From Rhizobium etli 8C-3 (GTDB taxonomy: Bacteria; Pseudomonadota; Alphaproteobacteria; Rhizobiales; Rhizobiaceae): a stretch of DNA of 64,000 nucleotides. The translations under genes and the position numbers were made by a program. Of this stretch, positions 35,734 through 44,676 are shown piece after piece; positions within the stretch are counted from its first letter, which is position 1; each line of letters opens with the position of its first letter. A model generated the notes under the pieces. The model was not told where the DNA came from, ran no database searches, and saw nothing but the letters and a program-made list of their open reading frames with translations. The stretch is taken from NCBI RefSeq assembly GCF_001908375.1, contig NZ_CP017244.1:1116001-1180000 (forward strand). Reading direction: 5' to 3'.

Positions 35734-36540
35734 ATGATCGCCATCGAACACCTTCGCCACATCGATGCTGGGCCTGCGCAAAAGGCCCGCGAACGCTACC
35801 GGGCAGGCGTCATCGAGCCGACTTCTGGCGCCGCGCCAGGCTTCACCCAGGCCAATATGATCGTGCTTCCGCGCGACTGGGCCTTCGATTTTCTGCTCTA
35901 TGCGCAGCGCAATCCAAAGGCATGTCCGGTGCTCGATGTCGCCGATCCGGGTTCGCATGCGACCGTGCTTGCGCCTGGCGCCGACCTTCGCAGCGATCTG
36001 CCGCTCTATCGCATCTGGCGTGAAGGAAAACTCGCCGAAGAGACCACGGATGCGACAGCAGCCTGGAGCGAATATCCCGACCTCGTCAGCTTCCTCATCG
36101 GCTGCAGCTTCACCTTCGAGACACCCATGGCGGAGGCCGGGATCGAGATTCGCCACATCACGGACAAGTCCAATGTGCCGATGTACCTGACCAACATGCC
36201 CTGCCGGCCGGCTGGCCGCCTGCATGGGAACATGGTCGTTTCAATGCGGCCGATAAAGGCGTCACGCGTTGCCGACGCCGCGACCATCTCGGGACGCTTC
36301 CCGGCAGTGCATGGCGGGCCCGTACATGTCGGCGCACCGGAAGAAATCGGCATCAATGATCTCGCCACGCCGGAATTCGGCGATCCGGTGCGCATCGAGC
36401 CGGGGGAAATCCCTGTCTTCTGGGCCTGCGGCGTTACCCCGCAGGCGGCGGTGATGGCCTCCTGCGTCCCCTTTGCGATCACTCATGCGCCGGGACACAT
36501 GTTCATCACCGACATACCCGATTGCGCCTATCACGCTTGA
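35734..36540 (+). CDS. Putative hydro-lyase (DUF1445/YcsI, D-glutamate cyclase-like)
   Basis: This 268-aa protein is of the YcsI family. It has the family start ([20 protein letters not shown]), [20 protein letters not shown] and the later [27 protein letters not shown] and [11 protein letters not shown] motifs. Relatives in mammals convert D-glutamate to 5-oxo-D-proline. In pxp operons the protein probably works on the same metabolite pool. It lies 21 bases after pxpA and 7 bases before the next gene. Confidence 0.88.
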   Translation: MIAIEHLRHIDAGPAQKARERYRAGVIEPTSGAAPGFTQANMIVLPRDWAFDFLLYAQRNPKACPVLDVADPGSHATVLAPGADLRSDLPLYRIWREGKLAEETTDATAAWSEYPDLVSFLIGCSFTFETPMAEAGIEIRHITDKSNVPMYLTNMPCRPAGRLHGNMVVSMRPIKASRVADAATISGRFPAVHGGPVHVGAPEEIGINDLATPEFGDPVRIEPGEIPVFWACGVTPQAAVMASCVPFAITHAPGHMFITDIPDCAYHA

Positions 36541-36547
36541 GGTTCAG

Positions 36548-38158
36548 ATGCGTTTTTTGCCTGTCAGCCTGACAACCATGCTTGTCGAACTGGCCGATCT
36601 CGACGAGACGCTGGCGCTGTTTGCCACGCTCAAGGCTGATCCGCTGGAGGGTATAGAGGACATGGTGCCTGCGGCCCGCACGCTGATGATTCGCTTGCGG
36701 CCGGAAAGGCTGACGCTGGAAAAGCTGGCCGGCGAGATCGCGACGCGCGATCTGTCGCTTCGCGCGGCACCCTCCGACAAGTCCGTCGAAATTCCCGTTT
36801 GCTACGACGGCGAGGACCTGACAGATGTGGCCGACCTTACAGGCCTGTCCGTCGAGGACGTCATCCGCCGCCATACCGAGAGCGAATTCACCGTCGCCTT
36901 CTGCGGCTTTGCGCCCGGCTTCGGCTATCTCACGGGCGGCGATCCGGCACTGCAGGTGCCGCGCCGCCAGAGCCCGCGCACAAGGATCCCGGCCGGCTCG
37001 GTTGCTTTGGCCGGCGCCTTCAGCGGTGTCTATCCGCAGGCAAGCCCCGGCGGCTGGCAAATCATCGGCACGACGCCGGAAAAGATGTGGGATCTATCAC
37101 GCAGTCCGCCAGCACTCCTTCAGCCCGGCTACCGCGTGCATTTCTTCGACCTCAAAAAGAAAGCAGTCTCAACTACCAGGACCACGACCAAGACCCTGGC
37201 AGTCCGCTCCCCGGACGTTGCCTCGGAGGGCCCTGCGCTCAAGGTTCGTGCCGCCCCTATGCCGGCGCTGTTTCAGGACCTTGGTCGCTTCGGCAAGACC
37301 GGCCAGGGGGTGTCATCCTCCGGTGCGCTTGACCAGGGTTCACTCAAGGCGGCCAATCGGGTGGTCGGCAATCCGGCCGGCATGCCCTGCCTCGAGATCA
37401 CGCTTGGCGGTTTTTCCTTCGAAGTTTCTGGCCGCACCGTCATGGCGCTCACCGGCGCGCCCTGCCCGATCAGCATCCGTGACGCAGCTGACCGCACGAT
37501 CAGCGCCGGGACCTATCAGCCGATCTCGCTTGAACCGGGCGATGTCGTGACGCTCGGCCATGCACCGAGAGGTATACGCAGCTATCTCGCCGTGCGCGGC
37601 GGATTTTCTGTGAAGCCGGTACTCGGCAGCGCTTCGACCGATACGCTGGCCGTGGTCGGCCCCGCCCCTGTCAGCGCAGGCGCAGTGCTGGCCATTGACA
37701 ACGATAGCTCGGCCCTGACCAGCGTTTCGCTTCATGAAGCGCCGGCCTTCGACCTTCCGGCAGCCGACGAAACCGTCACGCTCGACGTGATCATGGGGCC
37801 GCGCAGCGACTGGTTTACCGCAGCTGGTATCGCTGCCCTCTCCGGCCAACTCTGGCAGGTGACACCGCAGTCCAACCGGGTCGGCATCCGCCTTTCCGGC
37901 CAAGCCCCGTTGGAGCGCAAGGACAGGGCTGAATTGCCGAGCGAAGGTACGGCGACCGGCGCAATCCAGGTGCCGCACAGCGGCCAGCCGGTCCTTTTCC
38001 TTGCCGACCATCCGCTGACTGGCGGCTATCCCGTCATCGGCACGGTCGCCGAATACCATCTCGATCTCGCCGGACAGATTCCGGTTGATGCCAAAATTCG
38101 ATTCCGGCCGGTGACGACTTTCGGCGATATTCTGCCCGCCACGGATCGAGATCGATGA
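36548..38158 (+). CDS. 5-oxoprolinase subunits B and C, fused (KipI-KipA)
   Basis: This 536-aa protein joins PxpB/KipI (residues about 1-205; [37 protein letters not shown]) to PxpC/KipA (about 230-530; [46 protein letters not shown]). A linker of about 25 residues ([13 protein letters not shown]) connects them. The two subunits are separate in Bacillus and E. coli. The same two domains, fused in the same order, occur inside urea carboxylase. With the biotin protein next door, the fusion may belong to a biotin-dependent system rather than plain 5-oxoprolinase. Confidence 0.92.
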   Translation: MRFLPVSLTTMLVELADLDETLALFATLKADPLEGIEDMVPAARTLMIRLRPERLTLEKLAGEIATRDLSLRAAPSDKSVEIPVCYDGEDLTDVADLTGLSVEDVIRRHTESEFTVAFCGFAPGFGYLTGGDPALQVPRRQSPRTRIPAGSVALAGAFSGVYPQASPGGWQIIGTTPEKMWDLSRSPPALLQPGYRVHFFDLKKKAVSTTRTTTKTLAVRSPDVASEGPALKVRAAPMPALFQDLGRFGKTGQGVSSSGALDQGSLKAANRVVGNPAGMPCLEITLGGFSFEVSGRTVMALTGAPCPISIRDAADRTISAGTYQPISLEPGDVVTLGHAPRGIRSYLAVRGGFSVKPVLGSASTDTLAVVGPAPVSAGAVLAIDNDSSALTSVSLHEAPAFDLPAADETVTLDVIMGPRSDWFTAAGIAALSGQLWQVTPQSNRVGIRLSGQAPLERKDRAELPSEGTATGAIQVPHSGQPVLFLADHPLTGGYPVIGTVAEYHLDLAGQIPVDAKIRFRPVTTFGDILPATDRDR

Positions 38159-38186
38159 CGGCCAAAATCAAGTGAGGAGACACTCC

Positions 38187-39932
38187 ATGAAGAAGGTCCT
38201 GATCGCCAATCGCGGCGAGATCGCAGTGCGCATCATCCGGGCTTGTCGCGATCACGGCTTGCAATCCGTCGCCGTCTATGCCGATCCAGATGTGGACGCG
38301 CTTTTCGTCAAGGCGGCCGACGAGGCTCATGGGCTCGTCGGCTCTCGTCCGGACGAGACCTATCTCGACATCGACAAATTGATCAGCATTGCCAGGCGCT
38401 CGGGTGCAGATGCAGTGCATCCCGGTTATGGCTTTCTGTCCGAACGGGCCGAATTCGCCCGTGCAGTGATTGATGCTGGCCTCACCTGGATCGGACCCGA
38501 TCCGCATGTTATCGAGGCATTGGGCGACAAAGTCGAAGCGCGGCGGATCGCCACCAGCGTCGGCGCGCCGCTGGTTGCCGGTAGCGTCGGCCCCGTCAAG
38601 TCGGCTGCCGAAGTCATCGCCTTTGCCGCAGAGCATGGGTTGCCCGTTGCCATCAAGGCTGCCCACGGCGGCGGCGGCCGTGGCCTGAAGGTCGCTTGGA
38701 GGATGGAGGACGTAGCCGAACTTTATGAATCTGCAGTCCGCGAGGCCACAGCCGCCTTCGGCCGTGGCGAGTGTTTCCTCGAGCGGTTCCTCGACCGTCC
38801 GCGCCACATAGAAGCGCAGGTTCTGGCCGACAAGCACGGTAATGTGCTGGTGCTTGGCACCCGTGATTGCTCGCTCCAGCGGCGCAATCAGAAGCTGGTC
38901 GAGGAGGCACCCGCCCCTTTCCTTACCGACACCCAGCGCCGATCGATCCACGATTCTGCGAAGAAGATCTGCGCTGCCGCCGGCTATTCTGGTGCGGGTA
39001 CGGTCGAATTCCTGCTCGGTTCCGACGGCACGATCTCCTTCCTTGAAGTGAACACTCGCCTGCAGGTCGAGCATCCCGTAACCGAGGAGACTACAGGCAT
39101 CGACCTCGTCATCGAACAGTTCCGTATCGCCGACGGCCTGCCGCTGCGCTTGACCGAGACGCCTGTTCCGCGGGGCCATTCGATCGAGTTCCGTATCAAT
39201 GCCGAGGATCCAGGCCGGGGCTTCCTGCCAACCCCGGGCAAAATCACCGTCTTCGAGCCGCCCGCGGGGCCTGGCATCCGTGTTGACAGCGGCGTCGCCT
39301 CCGGCTCGATGGTGCCTGCCACCTTCGATTCGCTCATGGCGAAACTGATCGTCACCGGCGCTACTCGCGACGAGGCGCTCAGCCGCTCGCGCCGCGCGCT
39401 CAGAGAATTCAAGATCGACGGCATTGCGACTGTCCTGCCCTTCCATCGCGCCGCGGTCGAGACGAAGGATTTTAGGGGCGAAAGCGGCTTTAAGGTGCAT
39501 ACGCGTTGGATCGAGACAGATTTCGCCAATCGTCTTGAAGCGCAAGCCCGGCCAGAACCGGTTGCCGACCCCTCGCTGGTCCGCACCCATGTGGAAATCG
39601 ACGGCAGGCGCCATGAGATCGGCATTCCGGGCGCACTGCTGGCCGGTCTCGGCGCGCTTGCAGGCAAAAACACCGAACCGGCGACCGCCGCAAGGGCGGA
39701 AGACACCTCGAGCGTGACTACGCCGATCTCAGGTACGCTGCAGGCCTTCAAGGTCGAGGATGGCGCGCAAGTGGCGGCCGGCGACCTGATCGCGGTGATG
39801 GAAGCGATGAAGATGGAAACCCAGGTGACGGCATCGCGGGCCGGCACGATCCGGCTCAAGGCCCAAGTCGGCGTTTACCTACAGGCCGGTGCCGAGATCG
39901 CACGCTTCGAGGTCGCACCGCCGGTCGGATAG
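38187..39932 (+). CDS. Biotin carboxylase with fused biotin carrier domain
   Basis: This 581-aa protein starts with a full biotin carboxylase ([33 protein letters not shown] glycine loop, [32 protein letters not shown]). It ends with a biotinyl domain whose EAMKMET holds the biotinylated Lys. It loads CO2 on biotin using ATP. No carboxyltransferase of the usual acyl-CoA type is encoded in the operon. The partner may be encoded elsewhere, or may be the KipI-KipA fusion. It lies 28 bases after that gene. Confidence 0.93.
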   Translation: MKKVLIANRGEIAVRIIRACRDHGLQSVAVYADPDVDALFVKAADEAHGLVGSRPDETYLDIDKLISIARRSGADAVHPGYGFLSERAEFARAVIDAGLTWIGPDPHVIEALGDKVEARRIATSVGAPLVAGSVGPVKSAAEVIAFAAEHGLPVAIKAAHGGGGRGLKVAWRMEDVAELYESAVREATAAFGRGECFLERFLDRPRHIEAQVLADKHGNVLVLGTRDCSLQRRNQKLVEEAPAPFLTDTQRRSIHDSAKKICAAAGYSGAGTVEFLLGSDGTISFLEVNTRLQVEHPVTEETTGIDLVIEQFRIADGLPLRLTETPVPRGHSIEFRINAEDPGRGFLPTPGKITVFEPPAGPGIRVDSGVASGSMVPATFDSLMAKLIVTGATRDEALSRSRRALREFKIDGIATVLPFHRAAVETKDFRGESGFKVHTRWIETDFANRLEAQARPEPVADPSLVRTHVEIDGRRHEIGIPGALLAGLGALAGKNTEPATAARAEDTSSVTTPISGTLQAFKVEDGAQVAAGDLIAVMEAMKMETQVTASRAGTIRLKAQVGVYLQAGAEIARFEVAPPVG

Positions 39933-40219
39933 ACCGGCGAATGGAGCCGATGTCGTCTGGCGATCGGATGTCAAAAGGCCGAAACAGAAAGGGCTGGACG
40001 CATCCGGCGATGACTGGTTATTCCGGCCATGCCGGAGCGGATGTGCGTTGCGTTCTGCCGGGTCGCGGCCTCTCCGCAGAGGTCGGCGGCGCCGCAATCC
40101 AAAGCGCGACTGTGGCACGTTCGGCAGCGCAGCACCCTTGTCTTGTGCCGGACGGCCGCCATCTATCGGTGCTCATTTGCAATCACGTACCCGTGTCATC
40201 GGACATTTAACAGAGAAGC
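39933..40219. other. Intergenic stretch
   Basis: No gene was recognised between the pxp operon and the cyclase gene; it probably holds the promoter of the latter. Confidence 0.4.
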
Positions 40220-41314
40220 ATGGAAATCAGCGAAATCGTCGCCGCTTACATACGTGTCCTGGCGCTGGCTGTGTTAGTCGTTTATGGCTATGCGTGGGTC
40301 ATTCGCACCATCAGCCAAAGATTGATGAGGGGTGTTGCTGCTGGTCTTTTGTTTGGCTTCGGCGGCATACTTTCCATGAATGACCCGATCGTGATGAGAC
40401 CGGGTCTCATCTATGACGCCCGGTCCATACTTCTCATTCTCTCCCCCCTCTACACCGGACCGATTGGCACGATCATTGCTGCAACAATGATTGGCGCGCA
40501 CCGCCTGGTTCTTGGCGGCGTCGGCGCGACGGGCGGCGCGGTGAGCGTCATCATTGTAGCACTGAGTGGTTACGCCAGCACGCTCATACCCCGTCACCGC
40601 GTCGGCACCGGCTGGCTGAGGTCGCTGTTGCTCGGTCTTGCGACGGTGTCTTCATTCATCGTCCTTGTCTTTCTACCTCCGGAGGTCGCCAAAGACCTGT
40701 TTCTGAGCGCTGCAGCACCCGTCATGCTTGCCAATATTCTCGGCGTCCTCCTCCTTGCCGATCTGCTCGAGCGCGAAAAGCAGCGGGTCCGGATGGTGCG
40801 GATACTCGAGAATGAGGCAAGCGTCGATCCTTTGACGAAGCTACCCAATCGCCGCGTCTTCCAGCGGGCGGCCGACCGCTGCGCCGAGGAGGCGAACAAC
40901 CGCGGGCGGCCTTTCTCCATCATTATGCTCGATGTCGACCACTTCAAAAAGATCAACGATACCTGGGGGCACCATGTGGGCGACACCGTACTGTCCCGGG
41001 TTGCCGATCTCATCCGCCGGACCGTGCGCAACACCGATGTCGCGGCTCGCTACGGGGGCGAAGAGATCATCATTCTGCTTGCGGATACCAAAAAGGCCGA
41101 CGCGTCAACCGTTGCCGAGAAGATCCGCCATGCAATCGAGTCAGAAGACTTGATCGTCGGTGTTACCACGATCAAGGTTACGGTCAGCATCGGCGTCGCG
41201 GCTTTCGATTCGAGCAGCACCAATATTCGTGCAACAATCGAGGCCGCAGACAGAGCGCTCTATCGCGCCAAGACGGCTGGACGAAACCGCGTCGAACTGG
41301 CAACGGCTGCGTGA
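40220..41314 (+). CDS. Membrane diguanylate cyclase (5TM LytS-like sensor)
   Basis: This 364-aa protein has six or so N-terminal helices of the 5TMR-LYT type (DARSILLILSPLYTGPIGTI), a short coiled coil and a GGDEF domain. The cyclase signature is YGGEEI, a functional variant of GGDEF. DPLTKLPNRRVF, MLDVDHFKKINDTWGHHVGD and SIGVAAF are intact. No RxxD inhibitory motif stands out before it. It lies convergent to bcsK and so close to the cellulose operon that c-di-GMP made here could act on BcsA; this is inference. The degraded gene at 24651 is a relative. Confidence 0.92.
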   Translation: MEISEIVAAYIRVLALAVLVVYGYAWVIRTISQRLMRGVAAGLLFGFGGILSMNDPIVMRPGLIYDARSILLILSPLYTGPIGTIIAATMIGAHRLVLGGVGATGGAVSVIIVALSGYASTLIPRHRVGTGWLRSLLLGLATVSSFIVLVFLPPEVAKDLFLSAAAPVMLANILGVLLLADLLEREKQRVRMVRILENEASVDPLTKLPNRRVFQRAADRCAEEANNRGRPFSIIMLDVDHFKKINDTWGHHVGDTVLSRVADLIRRTVRNTDVAARYGGEEIIILLADTKKADASTVAEKIRHAIESEDLIVGVTTIKVTVSIGVAAFDSSSTNIRATIEAADRALYRAKTAGRNRVELATAA

Positions 41315-41365
41315 GAACGAAGTTTGTGCCGGGACGCCGACAGCGACGCTGCGTGCAAAAGCCGA

Positions 41366-43639
41366 TCAGCCCGATGTCTCCGGGCGCGTGGCTTGCTTGA
41401 GGTCGGCTAGCCCTCTGTTGGCATCCTTACTGCCAGTGGCGGCGGCCGCATTGAATATCCGTTCGGCATCGCCATACATTTCGAGGTTCAGATAACAATA
41501 GCCGCGCAATACCATGAGATCGATCGTCTCGCGTTTGAGCTGCGCTCGCTGATCGAGATAGATCAGCGTCTCGCGATACCGCTTGGCGCCATAAGCGGCC
41601 AGTGCCCGGTCAGCAAGGATTGAAACCTGGAGTTCGGCGGCGCGCTCACGGCTTTGAGGCGCGCGTGTTGCAGCAACGGCTGCATTATTGGACAGCCCGG
41701 CGCGCAGGTAAGCGAGACTCTGTCCATAGGCGGCGTCTTCGCGTGTCTGTCGCGCAGAGCCCTTCAAGGCTCTTTCGAAAGCGGCGACAGCTTCCATCGG
41801 ACGATTGAGATCCATCAGGCACCAGCCGCGGCTGAGCGCGGCATCGGGGCTGAGGAGGTTCGCATCCGCCGTGGTCGAGCAGCCGCGCGGCTGACGGGTG
41901 CCTCCCTGCTCAATCACTGTCTGCGTTGCCGACTTTTCCGTTCGCACAACCGGGCCAGGGCGCTCGGTTGCGCCTCCCCCGTCAGCCGGTTGAGCCCGCA
42001 CAGCTGCCCGCGCAACCCCTTGTGGGGCGGGCGCTTGAAGCGGCGCCTCGACCGAGGGCGGCGATTGCGATGCATCGTCAAGCGAGGCGATACGCTGCGA
42101 GCGGCCGGCCCAAATCCGCTGGACTTCCGCAACGCCCTTGCGGTTGTTCAGTTGCTCATGCGTGATGGCAAGACCATAGGCGGAAGGTTCGTCGTCCGGT
42201 TTCCAGCGAAGTGCGGTTTCAAACCAGCGCGCTGCCGTGTGTGGCTGATTGAGCGAGCGCGCATACCAGCCGAATTGCTGCGCGGCCGGCACGTATTTGT
42301 GCGCAATGGTCTCCTTTGCCATGCGACCAAGGACGTCTTCGCTTATATCGGCGGGCGGCTGCAAAGCCATCAGATTGGCAGCAGCGGCAAGATAGGTATC
42401 GGTAGCATCCTTGGTATCGCTGCGCCACCTGTACATCACATCCTCGGCCTCTTGAGGCGCCTTGCGGGCGACAAGCGCCAGTGCCAGGCCCTGCGATGCG
42501 GATGCCGAATCCTGCTTGGCACGAGCTGCGCGAAACCACTTCTCCGCCTCTGGCGCATTCTCGCGTCGAAGCTGATACCAGCCGAGCAGGAGCGCGTCGG
42601 AGGCGAGCCCTTGGTTTTGCGCCAGACGCGCTACACGCGATACATAGTCTGCCGCGACATCGAGCTTCGGATCGGCGTTGCCTTCAGCGACGAAGCGGCG
42701 AGCGAGCTCGTCACGGATGCTATCGAACTCGCGCGCACCGCTCACGGCAGGCTGCTCGAGGGCAAGCAGCCGCTGCATGGCCTGATAGGGCAGCAATGCC
42801 GAAGCCTTCTGGACGCTGGCAACGCGTTCCTGCGGGTTCGTGCAGTTCTTCAGGATGTAGCTGTAGGCATCTATGCTGCGCGCTTCTCGTCCTGTATGGA
42901 CGAAGGCTTCGGCGAGGCGCCACAAGACGTCTATGTCGCTGCAGGTCAGAAGGCTTGGGGTCGCAGCGCCGATCTCGATGACGGTTGTGTACTGTTTGAG
43001 GTCGGACGCATTGACAAGCCGCGCCCGGGCTTCGGCGACATCCAGGCGATCGATGAGGTCAGCGGGCGGCTGCCAGCTGGCATCGACAGTCCGGCGGTCG
43101 GTGATCGCTTTGCGAAGCTCTGCATAACGACCCTCTGCATAAAGCTGCCACATGGTTTCGAGCTGCTTGTCGCCGCCTTGCGGCACGGCCAGCGGATCGG
43201 CGGGCGGCACCCAGTCCGGATAAAGTGCTTGAAGACGGGAGATTTCGGCCTGCAGGCGGACCTTGTCGCCGCGGCTTGCAAAGTAACGCAGCGCGCTTTC
43301 GTCGACCTTGGGCTGAGCTGCCGGTTGCGGCGCTGGCAGCTGTTGGGCCGATCGCCCCTCCCAGGCCGGCTGCGGCTGAGCCGCTGGGGCGGCCGCCTGC
43401 TGAGGTTGAGGCGCCTGCGCCTTCAGCACCGGTGCCGCCTCCTGAAGGCGATCGGCGACTGCCTGGACGTCGATCGGCTGGCTGTCGAGCGTGCCCGGTT
43501 GCATCGGACGGTCCGTCTGCAGGTTCGAGCGTCCGATGCCGAATTTCCCCAGCAGCGCTCCACGGTCCTTCACCCCGGTAATCACGAGGGCCACCACCGC
43601 TGCAGCCGACAATGCGATGAGGGAAGACTTCACAGACAC
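41366..43639 (-). CDS. Cellulose-operon TPR protein (BcsK-like)
   Basis: This 757-aa protein starts with an N-terminal anchor (LIALSAAAVVALVITGV), a Pro/Ala/Gln-rich linker (residues about 60-115) and then a long series of TPR-like helical repeats to the end. In type III bcs operons of Rhizobiales a TPR protein named BcsK takes the place of BcsC. There is no C-terminal outer-membrane barrel here, which fits BcsK, not BcsC. A second low-complexity Pro/Gln/Ala linker appears near residues 530-560. It overlaps bcsZ by 10 bases as the last gene of the operon. Confidence 0.82.
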   Translation of the reverse strand: MSVKSSLIALSAAAVVALVITGVKDRGALLGKFGIGRSNLQTDRPMQPGTLDSQPIDVQAVADRLQEAAPVLKAQAPQPQQAAAPAAQPQPAWEGRSAQQLPAPQPAAQPKVDESALRYFASRGDKVRLQAEISRLQALYPDWVPPADPLAVPQGGDKQLETMWQLYAEGRYAELRKAITDRRTVDASWQPPADLIDRLDVAEARARLVNASDLKQYTTVIEIGAATPSLLTCSDIDVLWRLAEAFVHTGREARSIDAYSYILKNCTNPQERVASVQKASALLPYQAMQRLLALEQPAVSGAREFDSIRDELARRFVAEGNADPKLDVAADYVSRVARLAQNQGLASDALLLGWYQLRRENAPEAEKWFRAARAKQDSASASQGLALALVARKAPQEAEDVMYRWRSDTKDATDTYLAAAANLMALQPPADISEDVLGRMAKETIAHKYVPAAQQFGWYARSLNQPHTAARWFETALRWKPDDEPSAYGLAITHEQLNNRKGVAEVQRIWAGRSQRIASLDDASQSPPSVEAPLQAPAPQGVARAAVRAQPADGGGATERPGPVVRTEKSATQTVIEQGGTRQPRGCSTTADANLLSPDAALSRGWCLMDLNRPMEAVAAFERALKGSARQTREDAAYGQSLAYLRAGLSNNAAVAATRAPQSRERAAELQVSILADRALAAYGAKRYRETLIYLDQRAQLKRETIDLMVLRGYCYLNLEMYGDAERIFNAAAATGSKDANRGLADLKQATRPETSG

Positions 43640-44676
43640 TCCGGATGTTTCTTCACAACGAGGGCCAGCCCGAGCAGCTGGAGCGTGGACGGATAGTAGA
43701 GTGCAGGCGAAAACTGCCGGGCGGTCGGGGGCAGTTTCTTGCCGTTGACCACACAGGCCACAACATCGTTAACAATTCGATAACCCGAGTCGGACAGCAC
43801 CGTCTTCACGCTACCCGTGGCAAGATCAATTGTGGCCGGAGCACCATCCGCCGTCATGCCAAGTTGCAGCCTGGAAAGCAGGGCCTTGTCGATAATCCCT
43901 GCCCTTGCGAGATAGAGCGGGATACGAACCGCATTGTATGCGAACTCCGCATCGAAACCTTCCGCTGGTGCTGGCCGGCGGGCAAGGCTTACCCATTCAG
44001 CTGGAAGTTTGCGCGGCCCGAATTGCAGGGATTTCAGGAGTGCAAGGCCGTCATCGGAAAGCTTCTGCCACCGGCCTGACGGCGCAAGCAGCGCCATCAC
44101 CGGGATCGCCTCGAAGATCCAGTAGGAGGGATTGACTACCGGCCCGTCGGTGCGGTCGGAAGCTGTAAAACCTTCGACGCCAGGCAAGAGCACGGTGCGG
44201 CCACCGGCCTCCACAACTGCTTCGGAAAGCAGCGCTTGGGCCATCCTGGCAGCGGCTTCGATATAATCGCTCCTCTTCCAGGAGTTGCCGGCGAGCGCAA
44301 GCGCATAGGCAATCAGCATGTCGCCGTCCGAGGCGTTATTGGTGTCTGTCACATGCGGTTTGGCTGAAGGGTCCCATTTCCATACAGCAAGCCCGTCATC
44401 GCGCAGAAGCAGTTCAGTGCGGGTGAAATACCAAATCTGCTCGAAATCGGCGGGGTTGTTGGCGAGGTAGGCAAGCAACAGGCCGTAACCCTGGCCCTCG
44501 CTGTGGCTGACATTGCCGTTGCCGTTGTCGATGACACGGCCGCTCTTATCGACAAACAGCGCCTTGTATGCAGTCCACGCCTTTGGATCGACGAGTACCT
44601 GTTGGGCCTGAACGGGTTCGACAGCAATCGCAAAAGCGAGTGCACCAGCCAGCGCCGTTGCCGCGATCCTCTTCAT
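43630..44676 (-). CDS. bcsZ: Periplasmic endo-beta-1,4-glucanase BcsZ (GH8)
   Basis: This 348-aa family 8 glycosidase has a signal peptide (MKRIAATALAGALAFAIAVE). The catalytic acid Glu60 lies in NVSHSEGQGYGLLLAYL, and the NNASDGDMLIAYAL region supplies the catalytic Asp. It trims cellulose during export and is called CelC in some rhizobia. The start at 44676 overlaps the bcsB stop by 4 bases. Confidence 0.93.
   Translation of the reverse strand: MKRIAATALAGALAFAIAVEPVQAQQVLVDPKAWTAYKALFVDKSGRVIDNGNGNVSHSEGQGYGLLLAYLANNPADFEQIWYFTRTELLLRDDGLAVWKWDPSAKPHVTDTNNASDGDMLIAYALALAGNSWKRSDYIEAAARMAQALLSEAVVEAGGRTVLLPGVEGFTASDRTDGPVVNPSYWIFEAIPVMALLAPSGRWQKLSDDGLALLKSLQFGPRKLPAEWVSLARRPAPAEGFDAEFAYNAVRIPLYLARAGIIDKALLSRLQLGMTADGAPATIDLATGSVKTVLSDSGYRIVNDVVACVVNGKKLPPTARQFSPALYYPSTLQLLGLALVVKKHPECL

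Noticed and set aside
41654-43696. Very long plus-strand frame (680 codons) opposite bcsK
   Set aside because: It is antisense to a gene with clear TPR repeats and operon overlap. The translated plus-strand product is Arg/Gly-rich with no domain, typical of GC-rich antisense frames.
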